Below, piece after piece: positions 17,818 to 25,863 of a stretch of DNA of 64,000 nt. The notes under the pieces were generated by a model, which did no database searches, had not been told where the DNA came from, and saw nothing but the letters and a program-made list of their open reading frames with translations. Made by a program: the position numbers and the translations under genes. Numbering within the stretch: position 1 is the stretch's first letter; each line of letters begins with the position of its first letter. The stretch is from Chryseobacterium sp. LAM-KRS1 (GTDB lineage: Bacteria; Bacteroidota; Bacteroidia; Flavobacteriales; Weeksellaceae): the NCBI RefSeq assembly GCF_013184525.1, contig NZ_JAAOIZ010000003.1, positions 310,001 through 374,000 of the forward strand, given 5' to 3'.

Positions 17818-17970
17818 ATGGCAAAAAAAGTAGTAGCAACCCTACAAAGCGGTCAGTCAAAAAAAATGACTAAAGTTGTGAAAATGGTGAAGTCATCTAA
17901 ATCAGGTGCTTACGTTTTCGAAGAAAAAGTAATGAATGCAGACGAAGTTGATGGTTATTTGAAAAAATAA
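17818..17970 (+). CDS. DUF4295 family protein, probable ribosomal protein bL38
   Basis: 50 aa, starting MAKKVVATLQSGQSKKMTK and ending EVDGYLKK, highly basic. It follows rpmG by 20 nt and is followed by a terminator, so it closes the rpmB-rpmG operon. DUF4295 is restricted to Bacteroidota and always sits here. From memory, the cryo-EM structure of the Flavobacterium johnsoniae ribosome assigned this family as a new large-subunit protein named bL38; the gene position supports that. Confidence 0.9.
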   Translation: MAKKVVATLQSGQSKKMTKVVKMVKSSKSGAYVFEEKVMNADEVDGYLKK

Positions 17971-17993
17971 TCCCCTACTTTATTTACAATATA

Positions 17994-18023
17994 AAAACTA
18001 CTCAAAATATGAGTAGTTTTTTT
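17994..18023 (+). terminator. Terminator of the rpmB-rpmG-DUF4295 operon
   Basis: AAAACTACTC pairs with GAGTAGTTTT over a 7-nt loop, followed by a T-run. Confidence 0.85.
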
Positions 18024-18074
18024 GCTTATTACATATTTTAAGTTAAAACAACTTATTTTAGTAAAAAAATATTG

Positions 18075-19019
18075 ATGAAAAATTTCATTTTATGTACATT
18101 CCTACTACTTATAGCTAGCTGCAATAGTAGAAAAGCATCAACAGCAGAGAAAAGTAAAACAGGAATACAGCTCATTGTATTAGGAAATGTTCAGGACGCA
18201 GGTTCTCCTCAATTAGGATGCAACAAAGAATGCTGTAAAGACCTTTGGAAAAATCCTGATTTAAAACGAAAGATCATATCCATGGGAGTAATGGATCATC
18301 AATACCAAAAAAACTATCTTCTTGATGCCAGTCCTGATATTTCTTCTCAGTTACAACTACTGCAACAAGAACATACAACACCAAAAATAATTGATGGGAT
18401 CTTCATAACGCATGCTCATATAGGACATTATACAGGTTTAATGTATCTGGGAAAAGAAGGTGCATCCACACAAAATATTCCCGTCTATGCAATGCCCAAA
18501 TTAACAGGATTTTTAAATAACAACGGACCATGGTCGCAATTGGTGACTCAAAAAAATATTGTGGTTAACGAAATGCAAAATGAGCATCCTGTTACCTTAA
18601 GCCCTAATCTAAAAATCACCCCTATTCAGGTCCCTCACCGTGATGAGTTTTCAGAAACGGTTGGTTTTTTGATCGAAGGTCCTGAAAAAAAAGCGTTGTT
18701 TATTCCTGATATTGATAAATGGGGGAAATGGAAATACAATATTACGGACTTCATAAAAAAGGTGGATTACGCTTTTATTGATGCAACATTTTACAATGCC
18801 ACAGAGCTTAATAACCGGGATATTTCAACCATTCCTCATCCCCTCGTTGAAGAAAGCATGCAATTGTTTAACAATTTAAGCACGGAGTATAAAAAGAGGG
18901 TATATTTCATCCATTTTAATCACACCAATAAACTATTAAATCCGGAGAGCAACGAAACTAAGACTGTCATTAAAAACGGATATAATATTGCAAGAATGGG
19001 TGATATTGTAGCATTATAA
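18075..19019 (+). CDS. PqqB-like metallo-beta-lactamase-fold lipoprotein
   Basis: 314 aa from ATG 18075 (a TTG at 18072 is in frame). Lipoprotein signal MKNFILCTFLLLIASC. The mature part resembles PqqB: VLGNVQDAGSPQLGC near the start, KRKIISMGV, NYLLDASPDIS, then the metal site HAHIGH, VPHRDEFSETVGFLI, LFIPDIDKW and a final FIHFNHTN. The canonical MBL motif is HxHxDH; here the Asp is Gly, so the second metal site should be altered. No other pqq gene is nearby, and the protein is exported, so a role in PQQ synthesis is unlikely; the substrate is unknown. Confidence 0.82.
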   Translation: MKNFILCTFLLLIASCNSRKASTAEKSKTGIQLIVLGNVQDAGSPQLGCNKECCKDLWKNPDLKRKIISMGVMDHQYQKNYLLDASPDISSQLQLLQQEHTTPKIIDGIFITHAHIGHYTGLMYLGKEGASTQNIPVYAMPKLTGFLNNNGPWSQLVTQKNIVVNEMQNEHPVTLSPNLKITPIQVPHRDEFSETVGFLIEGPEKKALFIPDIDKWGKWKYNITDFIKKVDYAFIDATFYNATELNNRDISTIPHPLVEESMQLFNNLSTEYKKRVYFIHFNHTNKLLNPESNETKTVIKNGYNIARMGDIVAL

Positions 19020-19094
19020 TTTCATATATATGATGTTTTAAAACCGCTGTAATAAGCTTAGCCAAAAAAGACAGCTTTCAGGAAGTTTTTTTGT

Positions 19095-19102
19095 TATCTT
19101 TG
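19095..19102 (+). promoter_or_regulatory. -7 box TATCTTTG of the RidA-like/ftsY unit
   Basis: Exact TAnnTTTG, 28 nt before the ATG at 19131. Confidence 0.55.
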
Positions 19103-19130
19103 CTCACCAGATGATTTAATACAATTGGAT

Positions 19131-19604
19131 ATGAAAAAGATTGTTGTTCTGGTTTTTACGTCAATGTTCCTTTTTTCATTCAGTCAAAACACAATGAATA
19201 ATATAGAATATAAAAATTCAGAAAATGTTTTCCCGATAAAAGGACTCTCCCAATCTGTAAGCATAGATTGCGGATCATCAAAAATGATCCTTTTATCCGG
19301 ACAGGTTCCCCTGGATGCCAAAGGAAATTTAGTAGGGATGGATAACGTAGAAAAGCAAACGGAACAAATCTTTAAAAATATCGAGAGCATTTTAAAAGAA
19401 TATGGAGGAACCACGAAAGATATTATCAAGCTTGGAATTTTCATTACAGATATTTCCAAGACTCCAGACTTCAGAAAAGTCAGAGATCGGTATATCCATC
19501 TTCAGAATCCTCCCGTAAGCAGCCTTGTGGAAGTAAGCAAACTCTTCAGAGATGACGTGCTTATCGAAGTGGAAGCAACTGCAGTTATTAAAAAAAATAA
19601 ATAA
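19131..19604 (+). CDS. Exported RidA-like (YjgF/UK114) protein
   Basis: 157 aa from ATG 19131 (the TTG at 19125 is in frame but lies outside the signal peptide). Signal peptide MKKIVVLVFTSMFLFSFSQ, so the protein should be periplasmic. The Rid fold is clear: ILLSGQVPLDAKGNLVG, VEKQTEQIFKNIESIL, IIKLGIFITDI, and RVRDRYI-like KVRDRYIHL. In E. coli RidA the ending PARSCVEV supplies catalytic Arg105; here it is PPVSSLVEV, with Ser in place of Arg, so 2-iminopropanoate deaminase activity is not expected. The ftsY ATG follows 10 nt after the stop. Confidence 0.88.
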   Translation: MKKIVVLVFTSMFLFSFSQNTMNNIEYKNSENVFPIKGLSQSVSIDCGSSKMILLSGQVPLDAKGNLVGMDNVEKQTEQIFKNIESILKEYGGTTKDIIKLGIFITDISKTPDFRKVRDRYIHLQNPPVSSLVEVSKLFRDDVLIEVEATAVIKKNK

Positions 19605-19614
19605 GAACGGAACT

Positions 19615-20568
19615 ATGAGTTGGTTTAAAAATATTTTCAAAAAAGAAGAAAAGGAAACTTTAGATAAAGGATTGGAAAAATCCAGCCAGGGTTTCTTTGA
19701 AAAAATAACAAAAGCCGTAGTCGGTAAAAGCACCGTAGATGATGAAGTATTAGATGACCTCGAAGAAATACTAATTGCTTCGGATGTTGGTGCATCCACA
19801 ACGATCAAGATCATTCAGAGAATTGAAGAACGTGTTGCCAGAGACAAATATGTGAATGTAGGTGAACTCGATAAAATTCTTCGTGAAGAAATATCCAACT
19901 TACTTCTCGAAAATCCGCATGCAGGAACCGGAAATATTGATACATCAAAAAAGCCATATGTTATTATGGTTGTCGGTGTAAACGGAGTCGGAAAAACAAC
20001 AACTATCGGAAAACTGGCCCATCAGTTTAAGTCGGAAGGCAAAAAGGTAGTTTTGGGAGCCGGAGACACTTTTAGAGCTGCAGCTGTGGATCAGCTGACC
20101 ATTTGGAGTGAAAGAGTCGGCGTACCTATTGTAAAGCAGGAAATGGGTTCCGATCCTGCCTCCGTAGCTTTTGATACCGTTCAAAGTGCAGTTGCCCAAG
20201 GAGCCGATGTTGTGATCATTGATACGGCAGGAAGGCTCCACAATAAAGTGAACTTAATGAACGAACTTTCAAAGATCAAAAGAGTAATGCAAAAGGTGAT
20301 TCCTGATGCTCCTCATGAGATTCTTTTAGTTCTTGACGGTTCTACCGGTCAAAACGCATTTGAGCAGGCAAAACAGTTTACAGCAGCCACAGAAGTAAAC
20401 GCTTTAGCCGTTACAAAATTAGATGGAACAGCCAAAGGAGGAGTGGTTATAGGCATTTCTGATCAGTTTCAGATTCCAGTGAAATACATAGGGGTTGGGG
20501 AGAAAATGCAGGATTTGCAATTGTTTAATGGTACGGAATTTGTTGACTCATTCTTCAAGAAGAGATGA
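19615..20568 (+). CDS. ftsY: FtsY, signal recognition particle receptor
   Basis: SRP-GTPase that docks ribosome-SRP complexes at the inner membrane. 317 aa from ATG 19615 (MSWFKNIFKK); an upstream in-frame extension reads through the end of the RidA-like gene and is not credible. A short acidic/basic A-region, N-domain helices at about 30-100, G1 GVNGVGKTTT, G2-like DTFRAAA, G3 DTAGR, G4 TKLDGTAKGG, and the C-terminal FVDSFFKKR are all in place. In many Bacteroidota ftsY follows rpmB-rpmG-DUF4295; here two exported proteins are inserted between. Confidence 0.96.
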   Translation: MSWFKNIFKKEEKETLDKGLEKSSQGFFEKITKAVVGKSTVDDEVLDDLEEILIASDVGASTTIKIIQRIEERVARDKYVNVGELDKILREEISNLLLENPHAGTGNIDTSKKPYVIMVVGVNGVGKTTTIGKLAHQFKSEGKKVVLGAGDTFRAAAVDQLTIWSERVGVPIVKQEMGSDPASVAFDTVQSAVAQGADVVIIDTAGRLHNKVNLMNELSKIKRVMQKVIPDAPHEILLVLDGSTGQNAFEQAKQFTAATEVNALAVTKLDGTAKGGVVIGISDQFQIPVKYIGVGEKMQDLQLFNGTEFVDSFFKKR

Positions 20569-20636
20569 TTTATATCATATTCTTCCTGAATTTGCAAAAC
20601 ACATTTCATATATATTAACAATTAAAATTTAAAACT

Positions 20637-20891
20637 ATGGGAATTTTAACTTGGATCATTTTTGGTCTTATCGCAGGTGCAATAGCTAAACTTATTATGC
20701 CTGGAACACAAGGTGGTGGTTGGCTTATGACCATTATACTAGGAATCGTTGGAGCTTTCGTAGGTGGATTTGTTGGAAGTTTAATCGGCTGGGGAACAGT
20801 TGAAAACTTTGACTTCAGAAGCATGTTATTAGCAGTGGGAGGTTCACTTATCGTCCTTTGGATTTTTGGAATGGCCTCAAAGAAAAGCTAA
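20637..20891 (+). CDS. GlsB/YeaQ/YmgE family membrane protein
   Basis: 84 aa, transglycosylase-associated-protein family. Three transmembrane helices (residues 3-20, 28-52, 62-80) with the Gly-rich signature LIAGAIAKLIMPG and VGAFVGGFVGSLIGW. Often stress-induced; molecular function is unknown. It stands alone 68 nt after ftsY with its own terminator. Confidence 0.92.
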   Translation: MGILTWIIFGLIAGAIAKLIMPGTQGGGWLMTIILGIVGAFVGGFVGSLIGWGTVENFDFRSMLLAVGGSLIVLWIFGMASKKS

Positions 20892-20912
20892 AAAAATATT
20901 TTATCAAAAATT

Positions 20913-20948
20913 AAAAGACCGACTTGAAATTCAAGCCGGTCTTTTTTA
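20913..20948. terminator. Bidirectional terminator between the GlsB-type gene and sppA
   Basis: AAAAGACCG and CGGTCTTTT form the base, extended by CTTGAA/TTCAAG. A and T tracts on the two sides serve the convergent genes. Confidence 0.88.
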
Positions 20949-20963
20949 AAACAATATAATAAT

Positions 20964-22718
20964 TTAGTTGATCTTTATCTGATAAGGCATTTCCATTTTT
21001 ACTTCAGATCTTAGCTTCTCTTCTGTAATCTGTTGTAAAATTTCATAATTGGCTTTACCTATTTTGCTTTTGATAACTCTTGCAGAAATATCATCTTCAT
21101 TCAGGTCTTTAAATATTTGTTCAAAAGGAGACATCTTCTTAGGATAAGAAGCTACATTATAAGATTTCAATCCGGCTTTTTGCGCTGCAAATTTCACGGC
21201 ATCATTTAATGTTCCCAATTCATCCACCAAACCGATTTGTTTAGCTCTTAAACCACTCCATACTCTTCCGCCACCAATGTTATCGATCTGCTCAAATGTC
21301 TGTTTTCTGTTTTGGGTTACAAAGTGTACAAATCTTTTATATGTTCCTTCCACACTTTTTGTAATCATACTTACACCATATGGAGTTACACCGTTCAAAC
21401 CTGAATAATATTGCGAATTGGCATTCGTAGCGACAATATCTGATCGGATTCCATTCTTATTGGCAATATCCTTAAAATAAGGAATTACTCCAAAAACTCC
21501 GATAGATCCCGTCAAGGTATTAGGTTCAGAATAAATTTTATCTGCAGCCATTGCAATATAATACCCTCCTGACGCGGCATAATCACCAAAAGAAACAATC
21601 AGTGGTTTTTTCTTTTTTAGCTGCTGAAGCTCAAACAAGATCTCATCGGATGCATTAGCACTTCCTCCGGGGGAATTGATCCTGAATACAACTGCTTTTA
21701 CTTTATCATTTTCCTGAAGATCCTTAATATACTTAATGTATTTTTCAGAGTAAATTTCATTATAACCATCTCCATTGTTTATAGAACCGGAAGCATACAA
21801 TACCGCTACTTTATCTCCTGATTTTTCATCATCAGAATAAGAGTTGATATACTTTCCTAATGAAATTTTGTTCAGCTTATCTTTTTCTTTTAAGCTTAGC
21901 TTAGATTTAATAAGCTCATCATATTCCGTTTTCTGAATAAGCTGATCTGCCAGTTTATACTTCAGACTTTGTTCAGGAATCATACCATACAAACTATCAA
22001 CAATAGTCTTAAACTGTAATGAATCAATTTTTCTTGATGCTGCAATTTTCGAAGATGTATTTTTCCACAGATCGTTAAGAAGAGTACTTAATTGCTCTTT
22101 ATTTTCTGGAGAAATATCATTTCGTAAAAACGGTTCTACTGCAGATTTAAATTTTCCATGACGGATCACTTCAATTCCGATTCCGTATTTATCCGCAAAA
22201 TCTTTGAAAAAGGTAACTTCTGTAGCCAATCCTTTTAATTCGATCATACCGGAAGGATTCAGAAAATATTTATCCGCTACAGATCCCAGGTAATAAGATG
22301 ACTGTGAAGCCGCATTTCCATAAGCATACACAAATTTTCCACTCTTCTTAAAATCCTGTATCGCGTTCCTTAAATCGTCGATTTGCGTAATTCCCGCATT
22401 TAGATCATCCGCCTCAATACTGATTCCTTTAATATTGTCATCCGTCTTAGCTTTTTCAATGGCTTCTAAAGCTTCATATATTAAAATGCTTTTATTCTGA
22501 TTTCCTATATTAAATACACCCGTTTGTTCTTCAGTAGGGCTATCAATTATGATCGTCTTTAAATTGATCGTTAAAACTGAGTTCTTTTTTACCACTACCG
22601 ATTTATCACTACTCATAGAACTAAATACCAGCATGACTATAAAAAAGAAGAAAAATACAGCACATAGTATGACAATTGCCACTATATTTGCTAAAACATT
22701 TTTAAAAAAACTTTTCAT
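20964..22718 (-). CDS. sppA: SppA, signal peptide peptidase (67K type)
   Basis: Membrane-bound serine protease that degrades cleaved signal peptides; 584 aa with a two-domain arrangement as in E. coli. N-terminal transmembrane helix at about 10-32. The catalytic Lys is in GKFKSAVEPF (N-terminal half) and the nucleophile Ser in GDYAASGGYYIAMAAD (C-terminal half), equivalent to Lys209 and Ser409 of the E. coli enzyme. VFRINSPGGSANASDEI precedes the Ser. It is divergent from folK with only 19 bp between the two ATGs. Confidence 0.95.
   Translation of the reverse strand: MKSFFKNVLANIVAIVILCAVFFFFFIVMLVFSSMSSDKSVVVKKNSVLTINLKTIIIDSPTEEQTGVFNIGNQNKSILIYEALEAIEKAKTDDNIKGISIEADDLNAGITQIDDLRNAIQDFKKSGKFVYAYGNAASQSSYYLGSVADKYFLNPSGMIELKGLATEVTFFKDFADKYGIGIEVIRHGKFKSAVEPFLRNDISPENKEQLSTLLNDLWKNTSSKIAASRKIDSLQFKTIVDSLYGMIPEQSLKYKLADQLIQKTEYDELIKSKLSLKEKDKLNKISLGKYINSYSDDEKSGDKVAVLYASGSINNGDGYNEIYSEKYIKYIKDLQENDKVKAVVFRINSPGGSANASDEILFELQQLKKKKPLIVSFGDYAASGGYYIAMAADKIYSEPNTLTGSIGVFGVIPYFKDIANKNGIRSDIVATNANSQYYSGLNGVTPYGVSMITKSVEGTYKRFVHFVTQNRKQTFEQIDNIGGGRVWSGLRAKQIGLVDELGTLNDAVKFAAQKAGLKSYNVASYPKKMSPFEQIFKDLNEDDISARVIKSKIGKANYEILQQITEEKLRSEVKMEMPYQIKIN
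22683..22690 (+). promoter_or_regulatory. -7 box TATATTTG of folK, inside sppA
   Basis: Exact TAnnTTTG 47 nt before the folK ATG, lying within the first codons of the opposite-strand sppA. Confidence 0.5.
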
Positions 22719-22737
22719 ATATCAATCATTTTTTAAT

Positions 22738-23178
22738 ATGTCGCAACATAAGGTAGTTTTGTTACTAGGGAGTAACCTTGGGGATGGAAAAAAAAATATA
22801 GAACAGGCTATTGAAATGTTAAAAGCCGGTGGAATTGAAATGTTAAATATTAGCATTTTTTTAACATCTGACCCCGTAGAGTTTGTTAGTTCTAATATTT
22901 TTTGTAATATTGCAACAATAATACGCACACATCTTTCGCCTATTCAACTGCTTGATTTTGTTAAAAGTATTGAATTTGAAATGGGAAGAACTAGCGATTC
23001 AAAATCCTCTGGAGGTTATAAAGACCGCATTATTGATATTGATATTGTTAAGTATGATGAGTTAAAATTTATATCAGAAAGGTTGGAAATCCCTCATACC
23101 AAACATCTTTATGAAAGGGAATTTTCCAGAGTATTATTAAATGATGTTATCAAACAAAACATAAAACATATTGTATGA
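22738..23178 (+). CDS. folK: FolK, hydroxymethyldihydropterin pyrophosphokinase
   Basis: Folate pathway: transfers pyrophosphate from ATP to 6-hydroxymethyl-7,8-dihydropterin. 146 aa from ATG 22738 (an upstream in-frame extension would run back through sppA). VVLLLGSNLGDGKKNIEQAI at the start (pterin/ATP site), then FEMGRTSDSKSSGGYKDRIIDIDIVKY, a slightly degenerate version of the R-x-x-D-x-D-I/L-D-I-L signature, and IPHTKHLYEREF. The stop overlaps the start of the next gene (ATGA), so an outer-membrane protein gene is translationally coupled to it. Confidence 0.93.
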   Translation: MSQHKVVLLLGSNLGDGKKNIEQAIEMLKAGGIEMLNISIFLTSDPVEFVSSNIFCNIATIIRTHLSPIQLLDFVKSIEFEMGRTSDSKSSGGYKDRIIDIDIVKYDELKFISERLEIPHTKHLYEREFSRVLLNDVIKQNIKHIV

Positions 23179-24287
23179 AATTAGGTTTATTATTATTGGC
23201 CGCGCTGCCTATTGCTACTTATGCTCAGGACAGTACTACAGTAAATTCGTCGGACAAGTACCCTAATACATTCTCCTCGGGTTCCGCTAATGTTCAGCCT
23301 TTTGATAATAAGGCAAGAAGATTTAACGATTGGTCTATATCAATCGGTGGAGGTGCTGCATTTATGCCACATGCCGATCTTACTTCATTTTATGATGGAA
23401 AGATCAATTGGGGATACAATGCATATATCAGTTTGGACAAACAGATCTCTCACGTTTTTGGGGTAAGCCTTATCTACCAGAGAGGAGAAACGAATCAAAA
23501 AGCTAAATTAGCCGGTGCTGCCGGTGTAGCTGCTGGAGTGGGTGTAGCCAACACAAGATACGATCAGATAGCTTTATTGGGGGATGTAAATTTCTCAAAT
23601 CTATTAAGAAGAGTTGATAATCATTCTCCATACAGATGGGCTTTCCATGGATATGGGGGAATTGGTGTTATGGGATATAACACTTCCCTGCATGACAACA
23701 ACGAATTCAGATGGAGTAATGCTCCAAGAAGAGTTCCTTTATTTATCAAACAGGATATAGACATCAACTCTATTTTCTACCAATTCGGGTTTGGAGTGAA
23801 ATATAACGTTTCAAAACTTATCGATATTGAAGCCAGAACAATGTATATCATCAGTGGTGATGACGAGTTCGACGGTGGAGGTAATGCCGGACCTGCTGAT
23901 TATGATCCTGCATCTAAAGTATCTAAGTACAACATGATCAACAAATCAAGATCTGATAATATGTGGACTGTAAACTTAGGGGTATCCTTTAAATTAGGAA
24001 AACATATGTCGCATCTGGCATGGCATGATCCTTTACAGGAAGCTTATTACAGAACAGAAGAGCTAGAAAAAGCGACAACTGATCTTGTAGTTTGTGAAAA
24101 AGGAGACAACGATAACGACGGAGTTTGTGACGATTGGGACAGAGAACTTAATACTCCTGCCGGTGCAAGAGTAGATGGTGCTGGTGTTGCATTAGACATG
24201 GACCTTGATGGCGTTATTGATTTGTATGATAAATGTGTTACAGTTCCGGGACCTGCTGAAAACAACGGTTGTCCGACAGGAAAGTAA
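23175..24287 (+). CDS. Outer-membrane beta-barrel protein with thrombospondin type 3 repeat, OmpA domain missing
   Basis: 370 aa. Signal peptide MKLGLLLLAALPIATYAQ. N-terminal beta-barrel (about 40-285) closely parallels the next gene, sharing YPNTFSSGSANV, RRFNDW, NFSNLLRRVDNHSPYRWA-like stretches and SHLAWHDPLQE. A Ca-binding thrombospondin type 3 repeat (about 310-368: DNDNDGVCDDWD, DMDLDGVIDLYDKC) ends with NNGCPTGK, exactly where the paralogue continues into an OmpA domain. Its ATG overlaps the folK stop. It is therefore an outer-membrane protein without a peptidoglycan anchor, a tandem paralogue of the following gene. The ending is a clean stop, not a frameshift. Confidence 0.85.
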   Translation: MKLGLLLLAALPIATYAQDSTTVNSSDKYPNTFSSGSANVQPFDNKARRFNDWSISIGGGAAFMPHADLTSFYDGKINWGYNAYISLDKQISHVFGVSLIYQRGETNQKAKLAGAAGVAAGVGVANTRYDQIALLGDVNFSNLLRRVDNHSPYRWAFHGYGGIGVMGYNTSLHDNNEFRWSNAPRRVPLFIKQDIDINSIFYQFGFGVKYNVSKLIDIEARTMYIISGDDEFDGGGNAGPADYDPASKVSKYNMINKSRSDNMWTVNLGVSFKLGKHMSHLAWHDPLQEAYYRTEELEKATTDLVVCEKGDNDNDGVCDDWDRELNTPAGARVDGAGVALDMDLDGVIDLYDKCVTVPGPAENNGCPTGK

Positions 24288-24337
24288 TCACAACGACTAA
24301 AGAAATCATTTAATTAACTAAATAAAAAAAATACACT

Positions 24338-25786
24338 ATGAAATTAAGTTTAGCAATTGTAGCATTAGCATTAGCTGTTCCAACAGCTTCTTTTGCTCAA
24401 GACTCAACGGCAGTTTCAAAAGGAGAATATCCTAATACATTTTCTTCGGGTTCTGCCAATGTATCCCCTTTTACACAGAAGTCTAAAAGATTCAACGACT
24501 GGGCGATTTCATTTGGTGCCGGGGTACCATTAATGCAATCAGCGGATTTAACATCTATCAAAAATGGTAATGGTAAAAATCTTTTCGGATATTCTGCATA
24601 TGTAAGTATCGATAAAGCTATTACTCATGCTTTTGGTATTAACTTACAATACGACAGAGGAGAGACCAGACAAGGATTCTTCAACACAAAAAATTCAGCT
24701 CCTACTGATTTAGCTGTAAGAGACAGAATTGGTGCAAGAACTCAATACGATGCGATCTCAATCTTGGGGGATGTTAACTTCTCTAATTTATTAAGAAGAG
24801 TTGATAATCACTCAACTTACAGATGGGCGCTTCACGGGTATGCAGGTATCGGTACTCTAGCATATAGAGCTTATTTAAAAGATCCTTCTGGGCAAAAGCT
24901 AATGACAGAAGTTAAACCTTTTAAATTCAACTCTCTGTTTGGACAAGCCGGAGCAGGTCTTAAATTCAAAGTAAACAGAAGCTTAGACATCGAAGGTAGG
25001 GTAATGTATGTAGTTACAGGTGATGATTCTTTCGACGGTGGAGGTGCACCATACAGTGCAATCAACCAAAGAGAAGAAGGAACATCTGATAATTTCTTCA
25101 ATGCTACTTTAGGGGTTTCTTTAAAATTAGGAAAACACGAGTCTCATTTAATGTGGCATGACCCATTACAGGAAATCTATTATAAATTAGATGTTTTGGC
25201 TAACAAAAACCAGGATATCGAAGTTTGTAAAAAAGGAGATGCTGATAATGACGGAGTTTGTGACGATTGGGACAGACAGCTTGATACTCCTGCCGGAGCA
25301 AGAGTGGACGGTGCAGGTGTTGCCCTTGACACAGACCTTGATGGGGTAATCGATCTTTACGATAAGTGTGTTACTGTTCCTGGACCTGTTGAAAACAACG
25401 GTTGTCCTACAGCAACTACAGGACCTGTAAAAGAAGAAGAAAGAACTCTTGAAGGAATTGAATTCGATTTAAATTCTGACAGAATCTTACCTTCAAATAC
25501 ACCAATCCTTAACAATGCAGTTACTTATATCAATCAATCAACTGGTTCTTATAACGTAATTGGAGCAACAGATACAAGAGGAACTGATGCTTACAACAAA
25601 AAATTATCTGAAAGAAGAGCAAATAACGTTAAGAATTACTTAATCAAAAATGGTGTTCAGACAGGTAAGTTAAATGCTATCGGTAAAGGTGAAAAAGACC
25701 TTAAATATCCTGAATGTGAACCAGCTACTAAATGCCCTGAATGGAAAAACAGAGCAAACAGAAGAGTTTACTTCGAGGCTAAATAA
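24338..25786 (+). CDS. OmpA family outer-membrane protein
   Basis: 482 aa. Signal peptide MKLSLAIVALALAVPTASFAQ, N-terminal beta-barrel (about 45-290), thrombospondin type 3 repeat (about 305-365; DADNDGVCDDWD and DTDLDGVIDLYDKC) and a C-terminal OmpA domain (about 372-482: LEGIEFDLNSDRILP, GATDTRGTDAYNKKLSERRA, NRRVYFEAK). The OmpA part should bind diaminopimelate in peptidoglycan and tie the outer membrane to the wall. It is a major-porin-like structural protein, common and abundant in Flavobacteriia. Second member of a tandem pair; terminator at 25808. Confidence 0.94.
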   Translation: MKLSLAIVALALAVPTASFAQDSTAVSKGEYPNTFSSGSANVSPFTQKSKRFNDWAISFGAGVPLMQSADLTSIKNGNGKNLFGYSAYVSIDKAITHAFGINLQYDRGETRQGFFNTKNSAPTDLAVRDRIGARTQYDAISILGDVNFSNLLRRVDNHSTYRWALHGYAGIGTLAYRAYLKDPSGQKLMTEVKPFKFNSLFGQAGAGLKFKVNRSLDIEGRVMYVVTGDDSFDGGGAPYSAINQREEGTSDNFFNATLGVSLKLGKHESHLMWHDPLQEIYYKLDVLANKNQDIEVCKKGDADNDGVCDDWDRQLDTPAGARVDGAGVALDTDLDGVIDLYDKCVTVPGPVENNGCPTATTGPVKEEERTLEGIEFDLNSDRILPSNTPILNNAVTYINQSTGSYNVIGATDTRGTDAYNKKLSERRANNVKNYLIKNGVQTGKLNAIGKGEKDLKYPECEPATKCPEWKNRANRRVYFEAK

Positions 25787-25807
25787 TAAACTATTTATTC
25801 ATTATAC

Positions 25808-25836
25808 AAAAGTCACGCATTGCGTGACTTTTTTTG
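25808..25836 (+). terminator. Terminator after the OmpA gene
   Basis: AGTCACGCA (25811-25819) and TGCGTGACT (25821-25829), A-run before and seven T after. Confidence 0.88.
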
Positions 25837-25863
25837 TTGTGATACTTTCCTTATTTTTATGCC

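Noticed and set aside
18075..19019. Part of a PQQ biosynthesis operon
   Set aside because: The protein is an exported lipoprotein and no other pqq gene is present.
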